A DNA stretch of 64,000 bases from Ferrovibrio sp035304305 (GCF_035304305.1 NZ_DATGQG010000152.1:1-64000); one strand, 5' to 3'; counted from the first letter of the stretch, positions 7,694-16,526 are shown. Translations and numbers: made by a program. Notes: generated from the sequence alone by a model not told the origin.

Positions 7694-9007
7694 ATGCTGG
7701 GACCGAAATTTCTGCGCTTCGACACCCTCAGCCTGCATGCAGGCCAGCAGCCGGATCCGACCACCGGGTCCCGCGCCGTGCCGATCTACCAGACGACCTC
7801 GTATGTCTTCCGCGATGTCGACCACGCCGCCGCCCTGTTCAACCTGGAGCGCGGCGGGCACATCTATTCGCGCATCTCCAACCCGACGGTCGCGGTCCTG
7901 GAAGAGCGCCTGGCGGCGCTGGAGGGCGGCGTCGGCGCGGTCTGCACCTCGTCCGGACAGGCGGCCCTGCATCTCGCCATCGCCACGCTGATGGGGCAGG
8001 GCAGCCATATCGTCGCCTCCCGCAACATCTACGGCGGCAGCTACAACCTTCTCCATCACACCCTGCCGCGCTTCGGCATCACCACCACTTTCGTCGATCC
8101 GCGCGACCATGCCGCCTGGAAGGCCGCCATCCGGCCCGAGACGCGGCTGGTTTTCGGCGAGATCCTCGGCAACCCGGGGCTGGAGGTGCTGGACGTCCCG
8201 GCGGTGTCGAAGATCGCCCATGACGCCGGCCTGCCGCTGATGCTCGATTGCACCTTCGCCACGCCGTATCTGTTCAAGGGTTTCGAGCATGGCGCCGATC
8301 TGGTGATGCATTCGGCGACCAAGTTCCTCGGCGGCCATGGCGTCGCCATCGGCGGAGCGCTGATCGATTCCGGCCGCTTCGACTGGGAGAAGTCCGGCAA
8401 GTTCCCGACGCTGACCGAGCCCTATGCCGGCTATCACGGACTCGACTTCGCCGAGGAATTCGGTCCCTCGGCCTTCATCATGCGGGCGCGCGCCGAAGGC
8501 CTGCGCGATTTCGGCGCCTGCCTGTCGCCAACCAATGCCTTTCATATCCTGCAGGGCGTTGAAACGCTGCATCTGCGCATGAGCCGCCATGTCGAGAATG
8601 CGCGCAAGGTCGTCGCCTTCCTGAAGGATCATCCGGCGGTGGACTGGGTCTCCTGGCCGGAACTGCCGGAGCATCCCGATCACGAACTGGCGAAGAAGCT
8701 GCTGCCCCGGGGCTGCGGCGCGATCTTCTCCTTCGGGGTGAAGGGCGGCCGCGAGGCCGGCCGCGCGCTGATCGAGAACCTGCAGATATTCTCGCATCTC
8801 GCCAATGTCGGCGACGCCAAGTCGCTGGTGATCCATCCGGGATCGACGACGCACCAGCAGATGAGCGCGGCCGAGCTGAAGGCCGCCGGCATCGGCGAGG
8901 AACTGGTGCGGCTTTCGGTGGGACTGGAAGACGTGCAGGACCTGATCGATGATCTGAACACCGCGCTGCGCGCCGCGCAGAAGGCCGTCAAGGCCGCGGC
9001 CGAATAA
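7694..9007 (+). CDS. metY: O-acetylhomoserine sulfhydrylase (aminocarboxypropyltransferase)
   Basis: 437 residues, a full-length PLP enzyme of the Cys/Met metabolism family. It makes homocysteine from O-acetylhomoserine and sulfide in the cytoplasm. The opening LRFDTLSLHAGQQPDPTTG, the YSRISNPT motif and the PLP-binding Lys in SATKFLGGHG (about K210) are characteristic of MetY rather than MetB or MetZ, as is the inserted segment after the Lys. Start at 7694 is chosen for the GGGGAG site seven bases before it; 7688 is the alternative. A hydrolase, thiE and an inositol monophosphatase follow closely and may be cotranscribed. Confidence 0.92.
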   Translation: MLGPKFLRFDTLSLHAGQQPDPTTGSRAVPIYQTTSYVFRDVDHAAALFNLERGGHIYSRISNPTVAVLEERLAALEGGVGAVCTSSGQAALHLAIATLMGQGSHIVASRNIYGGSYNLLHHTLPRFGITTTFVDPRDHAAWKAAIRPETRLVFGEILGNPGLEVLDVPAVSKIAHDAGLPLMLDCTFATPYLFKGFEHGADLVMHSATKFLGGHGVAIGGALIDSGRFDWEKSGKFPTLTEPYAGYHGLDFAEEFGPSAFIMRARAEGLRDFGACLSPTNAFHILQGVETLHLRMSRHVENARKVVAFLKDHPAVDWVSWPELPEHPDHELAKKLLPRGCGAIFSFGVKGGREAGRALIENLQIFSHLANVGDAKSLVIHPGSTTHQQMSAAELKAAGIGEELVRLSVGLEDVQDLIDDLNTALRAAQKAVKAAAE

Positions 9008-9024
9008 ACCGGGGGGATGTCAGT

Positions 9025-9819
9025 ATGTGGCTCGATGTAGCGGGCAAACGCGTGTTTGCCGCCACCGGCGGCAGGGATTTCGACAACACGAAGCCGACGG
9101 TCGTGTTCATCCACGGCAATGCCGGTGACCATACCGTCTGGGCCTTGCAGACGCGCTGGTTCGCCTGGCACGGCTATTCCGTGCTGGCGGTCGATCTGCC
9201 GGGCAACGGCCGTTCCGAGGGTCCGATGCCCGACAGTGTCGAGGCCTTTGCCGACTGGATGCCGAAGCTGCTGGATGCAGCGGGCGTGAAGCAGGCGGCC
9301 CTGGTGGGTCATTCCATGGGCGCGCTGATCGCGCTGGAGACCGCGGCGCGCCATCCCGACCGCGTGAGCCGGATTTCGCTGCTCGGTTTCGCCTATCCGA
9401 TGAAGGTCAATCCGGATCTGCAGGCGCTGGCCGACAGCGGGGCTTATACCGTCGTCGAGCTGATGAACGACTGGATGATCGCCAAGCGCAACCAGATCGG
9501 CGGCAACCGGGTGCCCGGTTCCTATCTGCTGGGCGGCAGCATCCGCCTGACCGACAACGCGCCGCGTGAATCGCTGGCGCTCGGTTTCCGCCTCTGTAAC
9601 GCCTATGCCAACGGCAAGCAGGCGGTGGCGGCGGTGACCTGCCCGGCGCAGATCATTGCCGGCGAGCGTGACATCATGACGCCGCTGCGCGCGGCGCGCG
9701 GCTGGGCGGCCGAGTTCAGCCAGGGCCGCATTGACGTCCTGCCGGGCTGTGGCCACATGATGATGGGCGAGCGTCCCGACGAGACGCTCGACGCCCTGCG
9801 CAGTTTCATCGCCGGCTGA
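9025..9819 (+). CDS. alpha/beta-fold hydrolase
   Basis: 264 residues with the alpha/beta hydrolase layout: oxyanion strand VVFIHGNAGDHTVW, nucleophile elbow GHSMG (Ser97), acid in GERDIMTP and catalytic His in GCGHMMMGE near the end. Probably a cytoplasmic esterase or lactonase; the substrate is unknown. It is too short and differs in motif from homoserine acetyltransferase (MetX), so its place after metY does not make it a methionine enzyme. It begins 17 bases after metY and stops 2 bases before thiE, so all three are likely one operon. Confidence 0.85.
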   Translation: MWLDVAGKRVFAATGGRDFDNTKPTVVFIHGNAGDHTVWALQTRWFAWHGYSVLAVDLPGNGRSEGPMPDSVEAFADWMPKLLDAAGVKQAALVGHSMGALIALETAARHPDRVSRISLLGFAYPMKVNPDLQALADSGAYTVVELMNDWMIAKRNQIGGNRVPGSYLLGGSIRLTDNAPRESLALGFRLCNAYANGKQAVAAVTCPAQIIAGERDIMTPLRAARGWAAEFSQGRIDVLPGCGHMMMGERPDETLDALRSFIAG

Positions 9820-9821
9820 CC

Positions 9822-10481
9822 ATGGCTTCCAATACCCCGCGCACGCGGCTTTACCTGATCACGCCGCCGGTCATCGATCCCGCCGCCTTCGCGGAAAACC
9901 TCAAGGCGGCGCTGGATGCCGGCGATGTCGCGTCGCTGCAGCTCCGCCTGAAGGACGGCGAGCGGACGGCTTCGGAGAATGCCTTCCGCCGCGCGGCCGA
10001 AACGGTGCTGCCGATCTGTCACGAATACGACGTGGCGCTGATCATCAACGACCGGCCGGACTTTGCCGTGAAGTTCGGTGCGGACGGCGTGCATGTCGGT
10101 CAGGACGATGAATCCTACGCCGAGGCCCGCCGCATTCTCGGGCCCGACCGGATCGTCGGCGTCACCTGCCACAATTCCCGCCACCTCGCCATGGAGGCGG
10201 CCGAGGCCGGCGCGGATTACGTGGCTTTCGGCGCCTTCTTTCCGACCGAGACCAAGCAGCCCAAAACCCGGGCCGAACCGGAGATCATCGCCTGGTGGTC
10301 CGAGCTGATGGAGATACCCTGCGTCGCCATCGGCGGCATCACGGTCGAGAACTGCGTGCCGCTGATCGAGGCGGGCGCCGATTTCCTCGCGGTTTCGGCG
10401 GGAATCTGGAAACATCCCGATGGACCGGCAGCTGCCGTGAAAGCTTTCCATGCGGCAATTGCCAAGCATGGCCGCGGCTGA
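9822..10481 (+). CDS. thiE: thiamine phosphate synthase
   Basis: 219 residues, TIM-barrel of the TMP synthase family. It joins hydroxymethylpyrimidine diphosphate and thiazole phosphate in thiamine synthesis. Visible motifs: LYLITPP at the start, INDRPDFAVKFGADGVHVGQ (pyrophosphate/metal region), TCHNSRHLAMEA, the phosphate-binding AIGGIT and the end loop with DFLAVSAG. The motif GAFFPTETK is the alphaproteobacterial form of the usual GPIFPTxTK. It lies alone among non-thiamine genes, two bases after the hydrolase; no TPP riboswitch was found before it. Confidence 0.9.
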   Translation: MASNTPRTRLYLITPPVIDPAAFAENLKAALDAGDVASLQLRLKDGERTASENAFRRAAETVLPICHEYDVALIINDRPDFAVKFGADGVHVGQDDESYAEARRILGPDRIVGVTCHNSRHLAMEAAEAGADYVAFGAFFPTETKQPKTRAEPEIIAWWSELMEIPCVAIGGITVENCVPLIEAGADFLAVSAGIWKHPDGPAAAVKAFHAAIAKHGRG

Positions 10482-10517
10482 TAGGGTCCGCCGCCTTTCC
10501 GGACGGACAATTCATTC

Positions 10518-11312
10518 ATGGCGCTGAAATCCGCACTGATCAATGCGATGGGCAATGCTGCGCGCAAGGCGCAGCGCAGCCTGATCCGCGATTTCAATGA
10601 GGTCGAGCATCTCCAGGTCTCCAAGAAGGGCCCGGCGGATTTCGTCTCCGCCGCCGACCGCAAGGCAGAGAAGATCCTGCAGGGCGAACTGGCCAAGCTG
10701 CGTCCCGATTTCGGCTTCCTGATGGAAGAGGGCGGCCGGGTCGAGGCCAGGGACGGCAGGCATTACTGGATCATCGACCCGCTCGACGGCACCACCAATT
10801 TCCTGCACGGGATTCCGCATTTCGCCATCTCCGTCGCCGTGCAGCGCGAGGGCGAACTGATTGCCGGCATCGTTCTGGACGTGATCCGGGACGAGCTGTT
10901 CTGGGCCGAGAAGGGCGTTGGCGCCTACCTGAACGAGCGCCGGATCCGCGTCTCGGCGCGCCGCAAGCTCTCCGAGGCGCTGTTCGCCACCGGAATTCCG
11001 TTCCTCGGCCGCCCGGGCCATGCCGAATTCCGCCGCGAACTGGCCGCCGTGATGGGCGAGGTGGCGGGCATCCGCCGCATGGGCTCCGCCGCCCTCGATC
11101 TCGCCTATGTCGCGGCCGGCCGCTACGATGGCTACTGGGAAACCGGCCTGTCTCCCTGGGACGTCGCGGCCGGAATCGTGCTGGTCCGCGAGGCCGGCGG
11201 CATGGTTACCGACTATGCCGGCGGCGACCGCATGGTGGAGACAAGCGGGATCGTCGCCGCGAACGACGTCCTGCACGCGCCGCTGCGCAAGCTGCTCGTC
11301 CAGGTCGGCTGA
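10518..11312 (+). CDS. suhB: inositol monophosphatase family protein (SuhB type)
   Basis: 264 residues. The Mg-dependent phosphatase motifs are complete: EE at 70-71, DPLDGTTN (87-94) and the second metal motif WDVAAGIVLVREAGG. It would release phosphate from inositol-1-phosphate or related sugars; SuhB also acts in rRNA antitermination in enterobacteria, which cannot be judged here. It begins 36 bases after thiE. Upstream stretch contains a GTCCG/CGGAC hairpin but no T-run, so read-through from metY-thiE is likely. Confidence 0.9.
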   Translation: MALKSALINAMGNAARKAQRSLIRDFNEVEHLQVSKKGPADFVSAADRKAEKILQGELAKLRPDFGFLMEEGGRVEARDGRHYWIIDPLDGTTNFLHGIPHFAISVAVQREGELIAGIVLDVIRDELFWAEKGVGAYLNERRIRVSARRKLSEALFATGIPFLGRPGHAEFRRELAAVMGEVAGIRRMGSAALDLAYVAAGRYDGYWETGLSPWDVAAGIVLVREAGGMVTDYAGGDRMVETSGIVAANDVLHAPLRKLLVQVG

Positions 11313-11351
11313 CCCACCCGCCCGCAACCGCTTGATTCTGCAATCCCCGGG

Positions 11352-11380
11352 TTGTTCCCGAGGGCTGCCTCCGCTATCGT
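11352..11380 (+). promoter_or_regulatory. weak candidate promoter for the envelope cluster
   Basis: TTGTTC, 17-base spacer, TATCGT, ending 35 bases before the ATG of the OmpA-like gene. Three and four matches to the two consensus hexamers. A GGGGGAAGGG ribosome site follows. Confidence 0.35.
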
Positions 11381-11415
11381 TCCAGCCCAGATTTGGGGTG
11401 AGGGGGAAGGGTCCG

Positions 11416-12630
11416 ATGGCTGCCAGGCCGCTGAGGTTCACACTTGCTGCTGCGATGCTGGCCGGCGGATTCCTGCCCGCCGCCGCAGGAGCGCAATCCC
11501 TCATCGACGGCAGCAATGTCCAGGTGAACCCGCAGGCGCTGGACCAGCTCGGCGCGCCCGCTCACGCCCGCCCCGCCCGGCCGCTGCTCGGCGGCGGCCA
11601 GTCCTTCAGCCAGTTCTTCGTTCCGCCGCCCGTTGCCGGCCGCCCGCCGCTGCCCGGAGAGGCCCCGGCGCCGCGTCCGCTGATCGGTGAGACCGGCAAT
11701 CCGCGGTTTGCGACCCGGTCCCGGCCGGCGCGGCCCGCCGCGAAGGCTGACCGTCCGGCAGCGATATCGGTGGGCGAGGCGCCGCCCCGCAGCGAGACTC
11801 CGGCTGCCCAGACCCCTGCCACCCAGCCGCCCGCCGCCGAGGCTCCGGCGACCACTGCGCCGGCCGCATCCGCTGTCTCTGAAGCTCCGGCCGCCGCGCC
11901 GACTGCCGCCGCTCCGGCGGCCGAAACGCCGGCCGCTGCACCCGCCACGCCGGCGCCGGCCGCGCCCGCACCGGCTGCTCCGGCTGCCGAAGCCCCTGCG
12001 GTTGCGGCGCCTGCCGCGCCGGCCCAGACGCCACAACAGTCTTCGCAAACCCAGTCCGCGCAGGAACAGCCTTCGCCGGCTCCCTCCCGGCCGGTCGCAG
12101 TCGCGCCGTTGCCGGCACCGCCCGCGTCGACGGATCCTGCACCATCCAGTCCTGCACCGGCCCCTGCTGCTTCGGCACCGGCGCCGGCTCCCGCTGCGCC
12201 GGTGACACCGGCGCCTCCGGCAAGCGAGCCGGCGGCCCCGGCTGCCACCTCACAGGCGGCGCCGCAGACGGCCATGGTCACACCGCCGCCCGTACCGACG
12301 CCCGCACCGGCATCGCAGGGCGGCATCGTTACCGTCGCTTTCTCCGGCGGCCAGAGCGAACTGCCCGGCGACTCCATTCCCGCGCTGGATACGCTGGCGC
12401 AGCAGATGGCCAATACCGAAGACCGTCTGCAGATCCGCGCCTATGCCGCCAGCAGCGGCAGCGATGGCGGCAGCGGTGCGCGGCGGCTGGCTCTGAGCCG
12501 GGCCCTTGCCGTGCGCGCCTATCTAATCGATCGCGGTATCCGCAGCACGCGGATCGACGTCCGTGCACTCGGCACACCCACCGATGGCAGTCCGGTTGAT
12601 CGCGTCGAGGTTGCGCCTGTCGGCCGCTGA
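11416..12630 (+). CDS. secreted OmpA-like protein with long Pro/Ala-rich spacer
   Basis: 404 residues. Signal peptide (about 1-27, ending AAAGA-Q), an N-terminal region of about 85 residues, then some 200 residues (roughly 110-310) made almost wholly of Ala, Pro, Glu and Thr, then a C-terminal domain of about 95 residues (TVAFSGGQSELP to the end) with the OmpA/MotB-like pattern RRLALSRALAVRAYLIDRGI and RIDVRALG. It would anchor to peptidoglycan or span the periplasm on a flexible arm. It heads a run with a TolQ/MotA-like stator and its OmpA-like partner, so a joint envelope role is inferred. The start at 11416 follows a good ribosome site; the longer frame overlaps suhB. Confidence 0.82.
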   Translation: MAARPLRFTLAAAMLAGGFLPAAAGAQSLIDGSNVQVNPQALDQLGAPAHARPARPLLGGGQSFSQFFVPPPVAGRPPLPGEAPAPRPLIGETGNPRFATRSRPARPAAKADRPAAISVGEAPPRSETPAAQTPATQPPAAEAPATTAPAASAVSEAPAAAPTAAAPAAETPAAAPATPAPAAPAPAAPAAEAPAVAAPAAPAQTPQQSSQTQSAQEQPSPAPSRPVAVAPLPAPPASTDPAPSSPAPAPAASAPAPAPAAPVTPAPPASEPAAPAATSQAAPQTAMVTPPPVPTPAPASQGGIVTVAFSGGQSELPGDSIPALDTLAQQMANTEDRLQIRAYAASSGSDGGSGARRLALSRALAVRAYLIDRGIRSTRIDVRALGTPTDGSPVDRVEVAPVGR

Positions 12631-12792
12631 GCGTCGTCAGCCCGTTTCGTCCGCATTGTCCGGCCCGGTTTCGGGCGCGATCATTCGCCAGTGACTTCCG
12701 GATTCGGAAGGTGGCAGAGGGGGATTTCATCGCGGAGGTGCCGCGAAAATGCCGTATTCCGTGCCTAGGCAGGTTCTCGAAGGAAGGCATGC

Positions 12793-13944
12793 ATGACTAA
12801 ACCGGGGCGTTTCCTTTTCCGCATGGGCGTGTTCCTTGCGGCCGTGGGCGCGGTGATCGCCGTCCTGCACCAGCCGCTGTTGCGCGCTTTCATGGCCAAT
12901 CCGGCGCTGAACGGCTTCATCCTCGCGGTGCTGCTGATCGGCATCGTCTACGCCTTCCGACAGGTGATCCTGATCGGACAGGAAGGCGCATGGGTCGAGG
13001 CATGGCAGCGCGCCCAGCGCACCGCCACGCAGGTCCGCGTCGGCGAACCGGCGCATCTGCTTGCGCCGCTCGCCAAGATGCTGGAGAGCCGCGGCCCCCG
13101 CGGAACGCTGTCCGCAGTCGGAACCCGCGCCCTGCTCGATTCCGTCGGCGCCCGCCTGGACGAGTCGCGCGAGATCCTGCGCTACCTTATCGGCCTGATG
13201 GTCTTCCTCGGCCTGCTCGGGACCTTCTGGGGCCTGCTGGAAACCATCTCCTCGGTCAGCGACACGATCAATGCCCTCAATCTCGGCGGCAGCGAGGACA
13301 TCACGGCGCTGTTCGACAAGCTGAAGGGCGGTCTCGAGGCGCCGCTGGCCGGCATGGGGCTGGCCTTCTCCACCTCGATGATGGGCCTGGCCGGCTCGCT
13401 GGTGCTTGGCTTCCTCGATCTGCAGGCCGCCCAGGCGCAGAACCGCTTCTTCAACGATCTGGAGGAATGGCTGTCGGGCTTCACCCGCTTCGCCGGCGGT
13501 GCCGTCGCCGATGGCGACCAGTCCGTGCCCGCCTATGTGCAGGCGCTGCTCGAGCAGACCGCCGACAGTCTCGACAATCTGCAGCGCACCATGGCGCGCA
13601 GCGAAGACAGCCGCAATTCCACCGGCGCGGCGCTGCTGCAGCTGAACGAGAAGCTCAGCCTGCTGGCCGAGCAGATGCGCGCCGAGCAGGGCCTGCTGCT
13701 GAAGCTCACCGAGCACCAGATCGAGATGAAGCCGATCATGGCCAAGCTGGCGCAGAATGCCGAAAGCGGCGGCTTCGATGCTGCCAGCCGCGGCCACCTG
13801 CGCAACATGGACATTCTTCTCACCCGGCTGCTCGACGATGCGGCCCAGGGCCGCGCCAAGCTGGTCGATGAGATGCGCGCGGAGATCAAGCTGCTGTCGC
13901 GCACCATGGCCGCGATGGCCGACAGCCAGCGGCGGCACGGGTAG
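12793..13944 (+). CDS. MotA/TolQ/ExbB-like proton-channel protein
   Basis: 383 residues. Two helices near the N-terminus (about 10-55), a cytoplasmic segment, then the MotA/TolQ signature RYLIGLMVFLGLLGTFWGLL and a further helix pair around MGLAFSTSMMGLAGSLVLGF. The C-terminal 150 residues are helical and coiled-coil prone. Such proteins form a pentameric stator around a MotB/ExbD-like pair and turn proton flow into force. The partner starts 8 bases downstream. It resembles ZorA of Zorya defence systems in layout, but no Zorya effector genes are present. AAGGAAGG precedes the ATG. Confidence 0.85.
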   Translation: MTKPGRFLFRMGVFLAAVGAVIAVLHQPLLRAFMANPALNGFILAVLLIGIVYAFRQVILIGQEGAWVEAWQRAQRTATQVRVGEPAHLLAPLAKMLESRGPRGTLSAVGTRALLDSVGARLDESREILRYLIGLMVFLGLLGTFWGLLETISSVSDTINALNLGGSEDITALFDKLKGGLEAPLAGMGLAFSTSMMGLAGSLVLGFLDLQAAQAQNRFFNDLEEWLSGFTRFAGGAVADGDQSVPAYVQALLEQTADSLDNLQRTMARSEDSRNSTGAALLQLNEKLSLLAEQMRAEQGLLLKLTEHQIEMKPIMAKLAQNAESGGFDAASRGHLRNMDILLTRLLDDAAQGRAKLVDEMRAEIKLLSRTMAAMADSQRRHG

Positions 13945-13952
13945 GGGGCGGG

Positions 13953-15017
13953 ATGGCAAGACGCCGCAGCGAAGCCCATGGTCCCGGTGCCTGGCCCGGC
14001 TATGTGGACGTACTGTCCACGCTGCTCATGGTCATCGTCTTCGTGCTGGCGGTGTTCATCCTGGTGCAGTTCTTCCTCGCCAATGCGATCTCGGGACGCG
14101 ACCGCGCGCTGGCCGACCTGCGCAGCCAGCTTTCAGGCCTGGTCGAGCAGCTCAATCTGGAACGCAGCACCAGCGCCGGGCTGCGCACCGAACTGGGACA
14201 GCTGCAGGCCACGCTGAGCAGCACGCGGGCCGAGCGCGACCAGATTGCCGCCGTGCTGGCCGAGGTGCAGGCACGCAGCGACGAAACCGAGCGGAAGCTG
14301 GCCGAGCAGCAGCAGATCGTCATCGACCTGCAGGGCAAGCTGGTATCCAGCGAAGGGCAGCTAGAGGATGAGAAGAAGCTGACCGCGGAGGCGCGCAGCC
14401 AGGTCGATCTGCTGAACCGGCAGCTGCTGGCGCTGCGCGAGCAGATGGCGCAGATCGAGCGCATCCTGAAAGAGAGCGAGGAGAAGGACAAGGCCAACCA
14501 GGCGCAGATTACCGACCTGGGGCGCCGGCTGAACGCGGCGCTGGCGCGCAAGGTCGATGAGCTGACCAACTACCGCTCGGAATTCTTCGGCCGCCTGCGC
14601 CAGGCGCTGGGCAACCGGCGCGACGTGCAGATCGTCGGCGACCGCTTCGTCTTCCAGTCGGAGGTGCTGTTCGACAGCGCCCAGGCCGATCTCAATCCGC
14701 AGGGCCGCGAGCAGATGGCCAAGCTGGCGACCACGCTGGTCGAGATCGCCAACAGGATTCCCGGCGACCTGAACTGGGTCCTGCGCGTCGACGGCCATAC
14801 CGACCGTGTGCCAATCAGCACGCCGCAATTCCCCTCCAACTGGGAACTCTCGACCGCGCGCGCCATTTCCGTGGTGAAATTCCTGATCGCGCAGGGCGTG
14901 CCGGCCGACCGCCTGGCCGCCACCGGCTTCGGCGAATACCAGCCCCTCGATCCCGGCAACGACGAGATCGCGCTCCGGCGCAACCGCCGCATCGAGCTCA
15001 AGCTTACCGAACGCTGA
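13953..15017 (+). CDS. MotB/OmpA-like stator partner with periplasmic coiled coil
   Basis: 354 residues. A short cytoplasmic start, then one membrane helix GYVDVLSTLLMVIVFVLAVF whose Asp19 is at the place of the proton-binding Asp of MotB/ExbD/ZorB. Residues about 50-210 form a long heptad-rich coiled coil. The C-terminal domain (about 225-354) is a complete peptidoglycan-binding OmpA/MotB fold with RVDGHTDRVPI, NWELSTARAISVVKFL and NRRIELKL. It would couple proton flow through the neighbouring stator to a cell-wall-anchored arm. Unlike flagellar MotB it carries a coiled coil instead of a plug helix. The role in this organism is unknown. Confidence 0.87.
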   Translation: MARRRSEAHGPGAWPGYVDVLSTLLMVIVFVLAVFILVQFFLANAISGRDRALADLRSQLSGLVEQLNLERSTSAGLRTELGQLQATLSSTRAERDQIAAVLAEVQARSDETERKLAEQQQIVIDLQGKLVSSEGQLEDEKKLTAEARSQVDLLNRQLLALREQMAQIERILKESEEKDKANQAQITDLGRRLNAALARKVDELTNYRSEFFGRLRQALGNRRDVQIVGDRFVFQSEVLFDSAQADLNPQGREQMAKLATTLVEIANRIPGDLNWVLRVDGHTDRVPISTPQFPSNWELSTARAISVVKFLIAQGVPADRLAATGFGEYQPLDPGNDEIALRRNRRIELKLTER

Positions 15018-15022
15018 AGGCG

Positions 15023-15409
15023 ATGCGCGCCGTCCTGCTTGCCGCGAGCGTCCTTCTGCTGGCCGGTTGCGCCGCTGCGCCGGCCTGCCGCAACCACACG
15101 CAGCTGTACTTCGGCGCCGCGATCGGCGAGGACGGCGAGCGCGTGGACGAAGCGGCGTGGCGCGCTTTCGTGGAGCGCGCGATCCTGCCGCGCTTTCCCG
15201 ACGGCTTCACGGTGATGGACGGGCAGGGGCTGTGGCGCTCGCCGTCAACGGGCCGAGCCGTGTCCGAACCGACCCGCGTGCTGCTGGTGCTGCATGCGGA
15301 TGACGCGGAAAGCCATAGCCGCCTGGAGGCGATTGCCGCCGATTACAAGGCCCAGTTCCGTCAGGAAAGCGTGCTGCGCGTCGACCAGTGCAGCGCCTAC
15401 GGATTCTGA
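15023..15409 (+). CDS. DUF3574 lipoprotein
   Basis: 128 residues. Lipoprotein signal with lipobox LLAGC (Cys15), so it is anchored to a membrane through a lipidated Cys. The body matches DUF3574 in pattern: TQLYFGAAIGEDGERVDEAAW, FPDGFTVMDGQGLWR, and a closing segment with QESVLRVDQC. Two further cysteines (near residue 21 and 123) may form a disulfide. It starts 5 bases after the stator partner gene, so it is probably part of the same envelope cluster. Its stop is one base from the convergent lactonase gene, with no terminator between. Confidence 0.82.
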   Translation: MRAVLLAASVLLLAGCAAAPACRNHTQLYFGAAIGEDGERVDEAAWRAFVERAILPRFPDGFTVMDGQGLWRSPSTGRAVSEPTRVLLVLHADDAESHSRLEAIAADYKAQFRQESVLRVDQCSAYGF

Positions 15410-15410
15410 C

Positions 15411-16526
15411 TCAGCCGGCGTCGCGCATCCGGGCGGGATCGATCCGGCAGTCGAGGATGCGGTTGTCGAAGACCGCGCCGATCAGCACGCGGCCCTGGTG
15501 ATGCGCGGCGGTGCTGGCGGCCGACAGCAGTCCGCCGGGATCGCCGAACGCCTCCTGCACGCGCATCGAACCGCGGCCATCGCGGCCGATCCGCAGCACC
15601 TGGCTGGGCGCCTGCTTCTCCGCATTCCGGGCATGGCCGATGAAGGCGAAGCTGTTCACATGCACGGCGGCCCAGAGGTCGCCGGCCGCATCGCGGTGGA
15701 TGTTGTCGACGCCGCCCGGCATGGCCAGGCTGCCGTTGCGGACCAGCGCGCCGCTGCGGGGATCGCGCGCATAGGTCAGCATCATGCGCCACAGCGTCGA
15801 GCCGACCAGCAGCGTACCGCCGTCGGCCGAAAGCTCGACGCCGTTCGCGAAGGCGATGTCCTCCGCCACCACCCTCGCGCCGCGGCCGTCATGATAGATG
15901 ACGTTCGAGCGCGTGAGCTGCAGCAGGTTTTCCACCATGTGCATCCAGCGTGGACCCGAGCCGCGGTCGTTGGTGAGATAGAAGGCTTCCGGCCCGGCGG
16001 CGGCGATGCCGTTCGGATGCACGAAGAGCCCGCTGGCCACGCTGCCGCGATGGTGCAGCAAGGGCACGCCCCCATCGCCGGCCTGGAGCGTGAAGATCTC
16101 GACGGTATGGCGGTCCTCGCTGCGGTGGTTGATCACCTGGAGGAAGATCTGCCCGTCATGGGCCCGGTATAGGGCGATGCCATGCGGATGGAAGGGAAAG
16201 CTGCCGGGCGTCTCGAGGCGGGTGAAGCGGCCCGGCGTTTCCCGCAGGTCGTAATACCAGAGAGCGCCCGGGGCGGAGCGGTCGCGGCGGTCCTGCGCCG
16301 AAACGATCGCCGCGCTGCCATCGGGCAGCATGACGAGGTCTTCCGGTCCGGCCGGCGCGTCGACCGGCAGGCATTCGCCGGCCACGAAGGGCTCGACATC
16401 GCGATAGGCGCCGCCGAGCCAGGCCGAGTAGCCGACATAGACCAGCAGCGCCACCAGGATGAAGCGCCACCAGAAACGCATCAGGCGCCGCTGCAGCGGC
16501 TTTTCGTTCCGCCGTCTACGCCGCAT
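15411..16526 (-). CDS. paraoxonase-like (PON/arylesterase) lactonase, membrane anchored
   Basis: 371 residues: an N-terminal membrane helix (about 18-38) then a six-bladed propeller. The sequence aligns by eye with animal paraoxonases rather than plain SMP-30: PEDLVMLPDG (calcium pair Glu62-Asp63), HPHGI with His115, VINH with His134, PNGIAAAGPEAFYLTND with Asn172, FANGV with Asn228, VDNIH with Asp274-Asn275 and VHVNS with His289. Cys52 and Cys360 match the PON1 disulfide pair. The family hydrolyses lactones, including acyl-homoserine lactones, and aryl esters; that activity here is inferred. The ATG overlaps the end of the upstream ABC exporter gene by 11 bases, so the two are coupled. Confidence 0.85.
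   Translation of the reverse strand: MRRRRRNEKPLQRRLMRFWWRFILVALLVYVGYSAWLGGAYRDVEPFVAGECLPVDAPAGPEDLVMLPDGSAAIVSAQDRRDRSAPGALWYYDLRETPGRFTRLETPGSFPFHPHGIALYRAHDGQIFLQVINHRSEDRHTVEIFTLQAGDGGVPLLHHRGSVASGLFVHPNGIAAAGPEAFYLTNDRGSGPRWMHMVENLLQLTRSNVIYHDGRGARVVAEDIAFANGVELSADGGTLLVGSTLWRMMLTYARDPRSGALVRNGSLAMPGGVDNIHRDAAGDLWAAVHVNSFAFIGHARNAEKQAPSQVLRIGRDGRGSMRVQEAFGDPGGLLSAASTAAHHQGRVLIGAVFDNRILDCRIDPARMRDAG

Noticed and set aside
11562..12413. Minus-strand Gly/Ala-rich frames opposite the OmpA-like gene
   Set aside because: Produced by the Pro/Ala codon bias of the real gene on the plus strand.
12793..15017. Zorya anti-phage system
   Set aside because: ZorA- and ZorB-like architecture only; no ZorC, ZorD or ZorE gene nearby, and the neighbours are envelope proteins.
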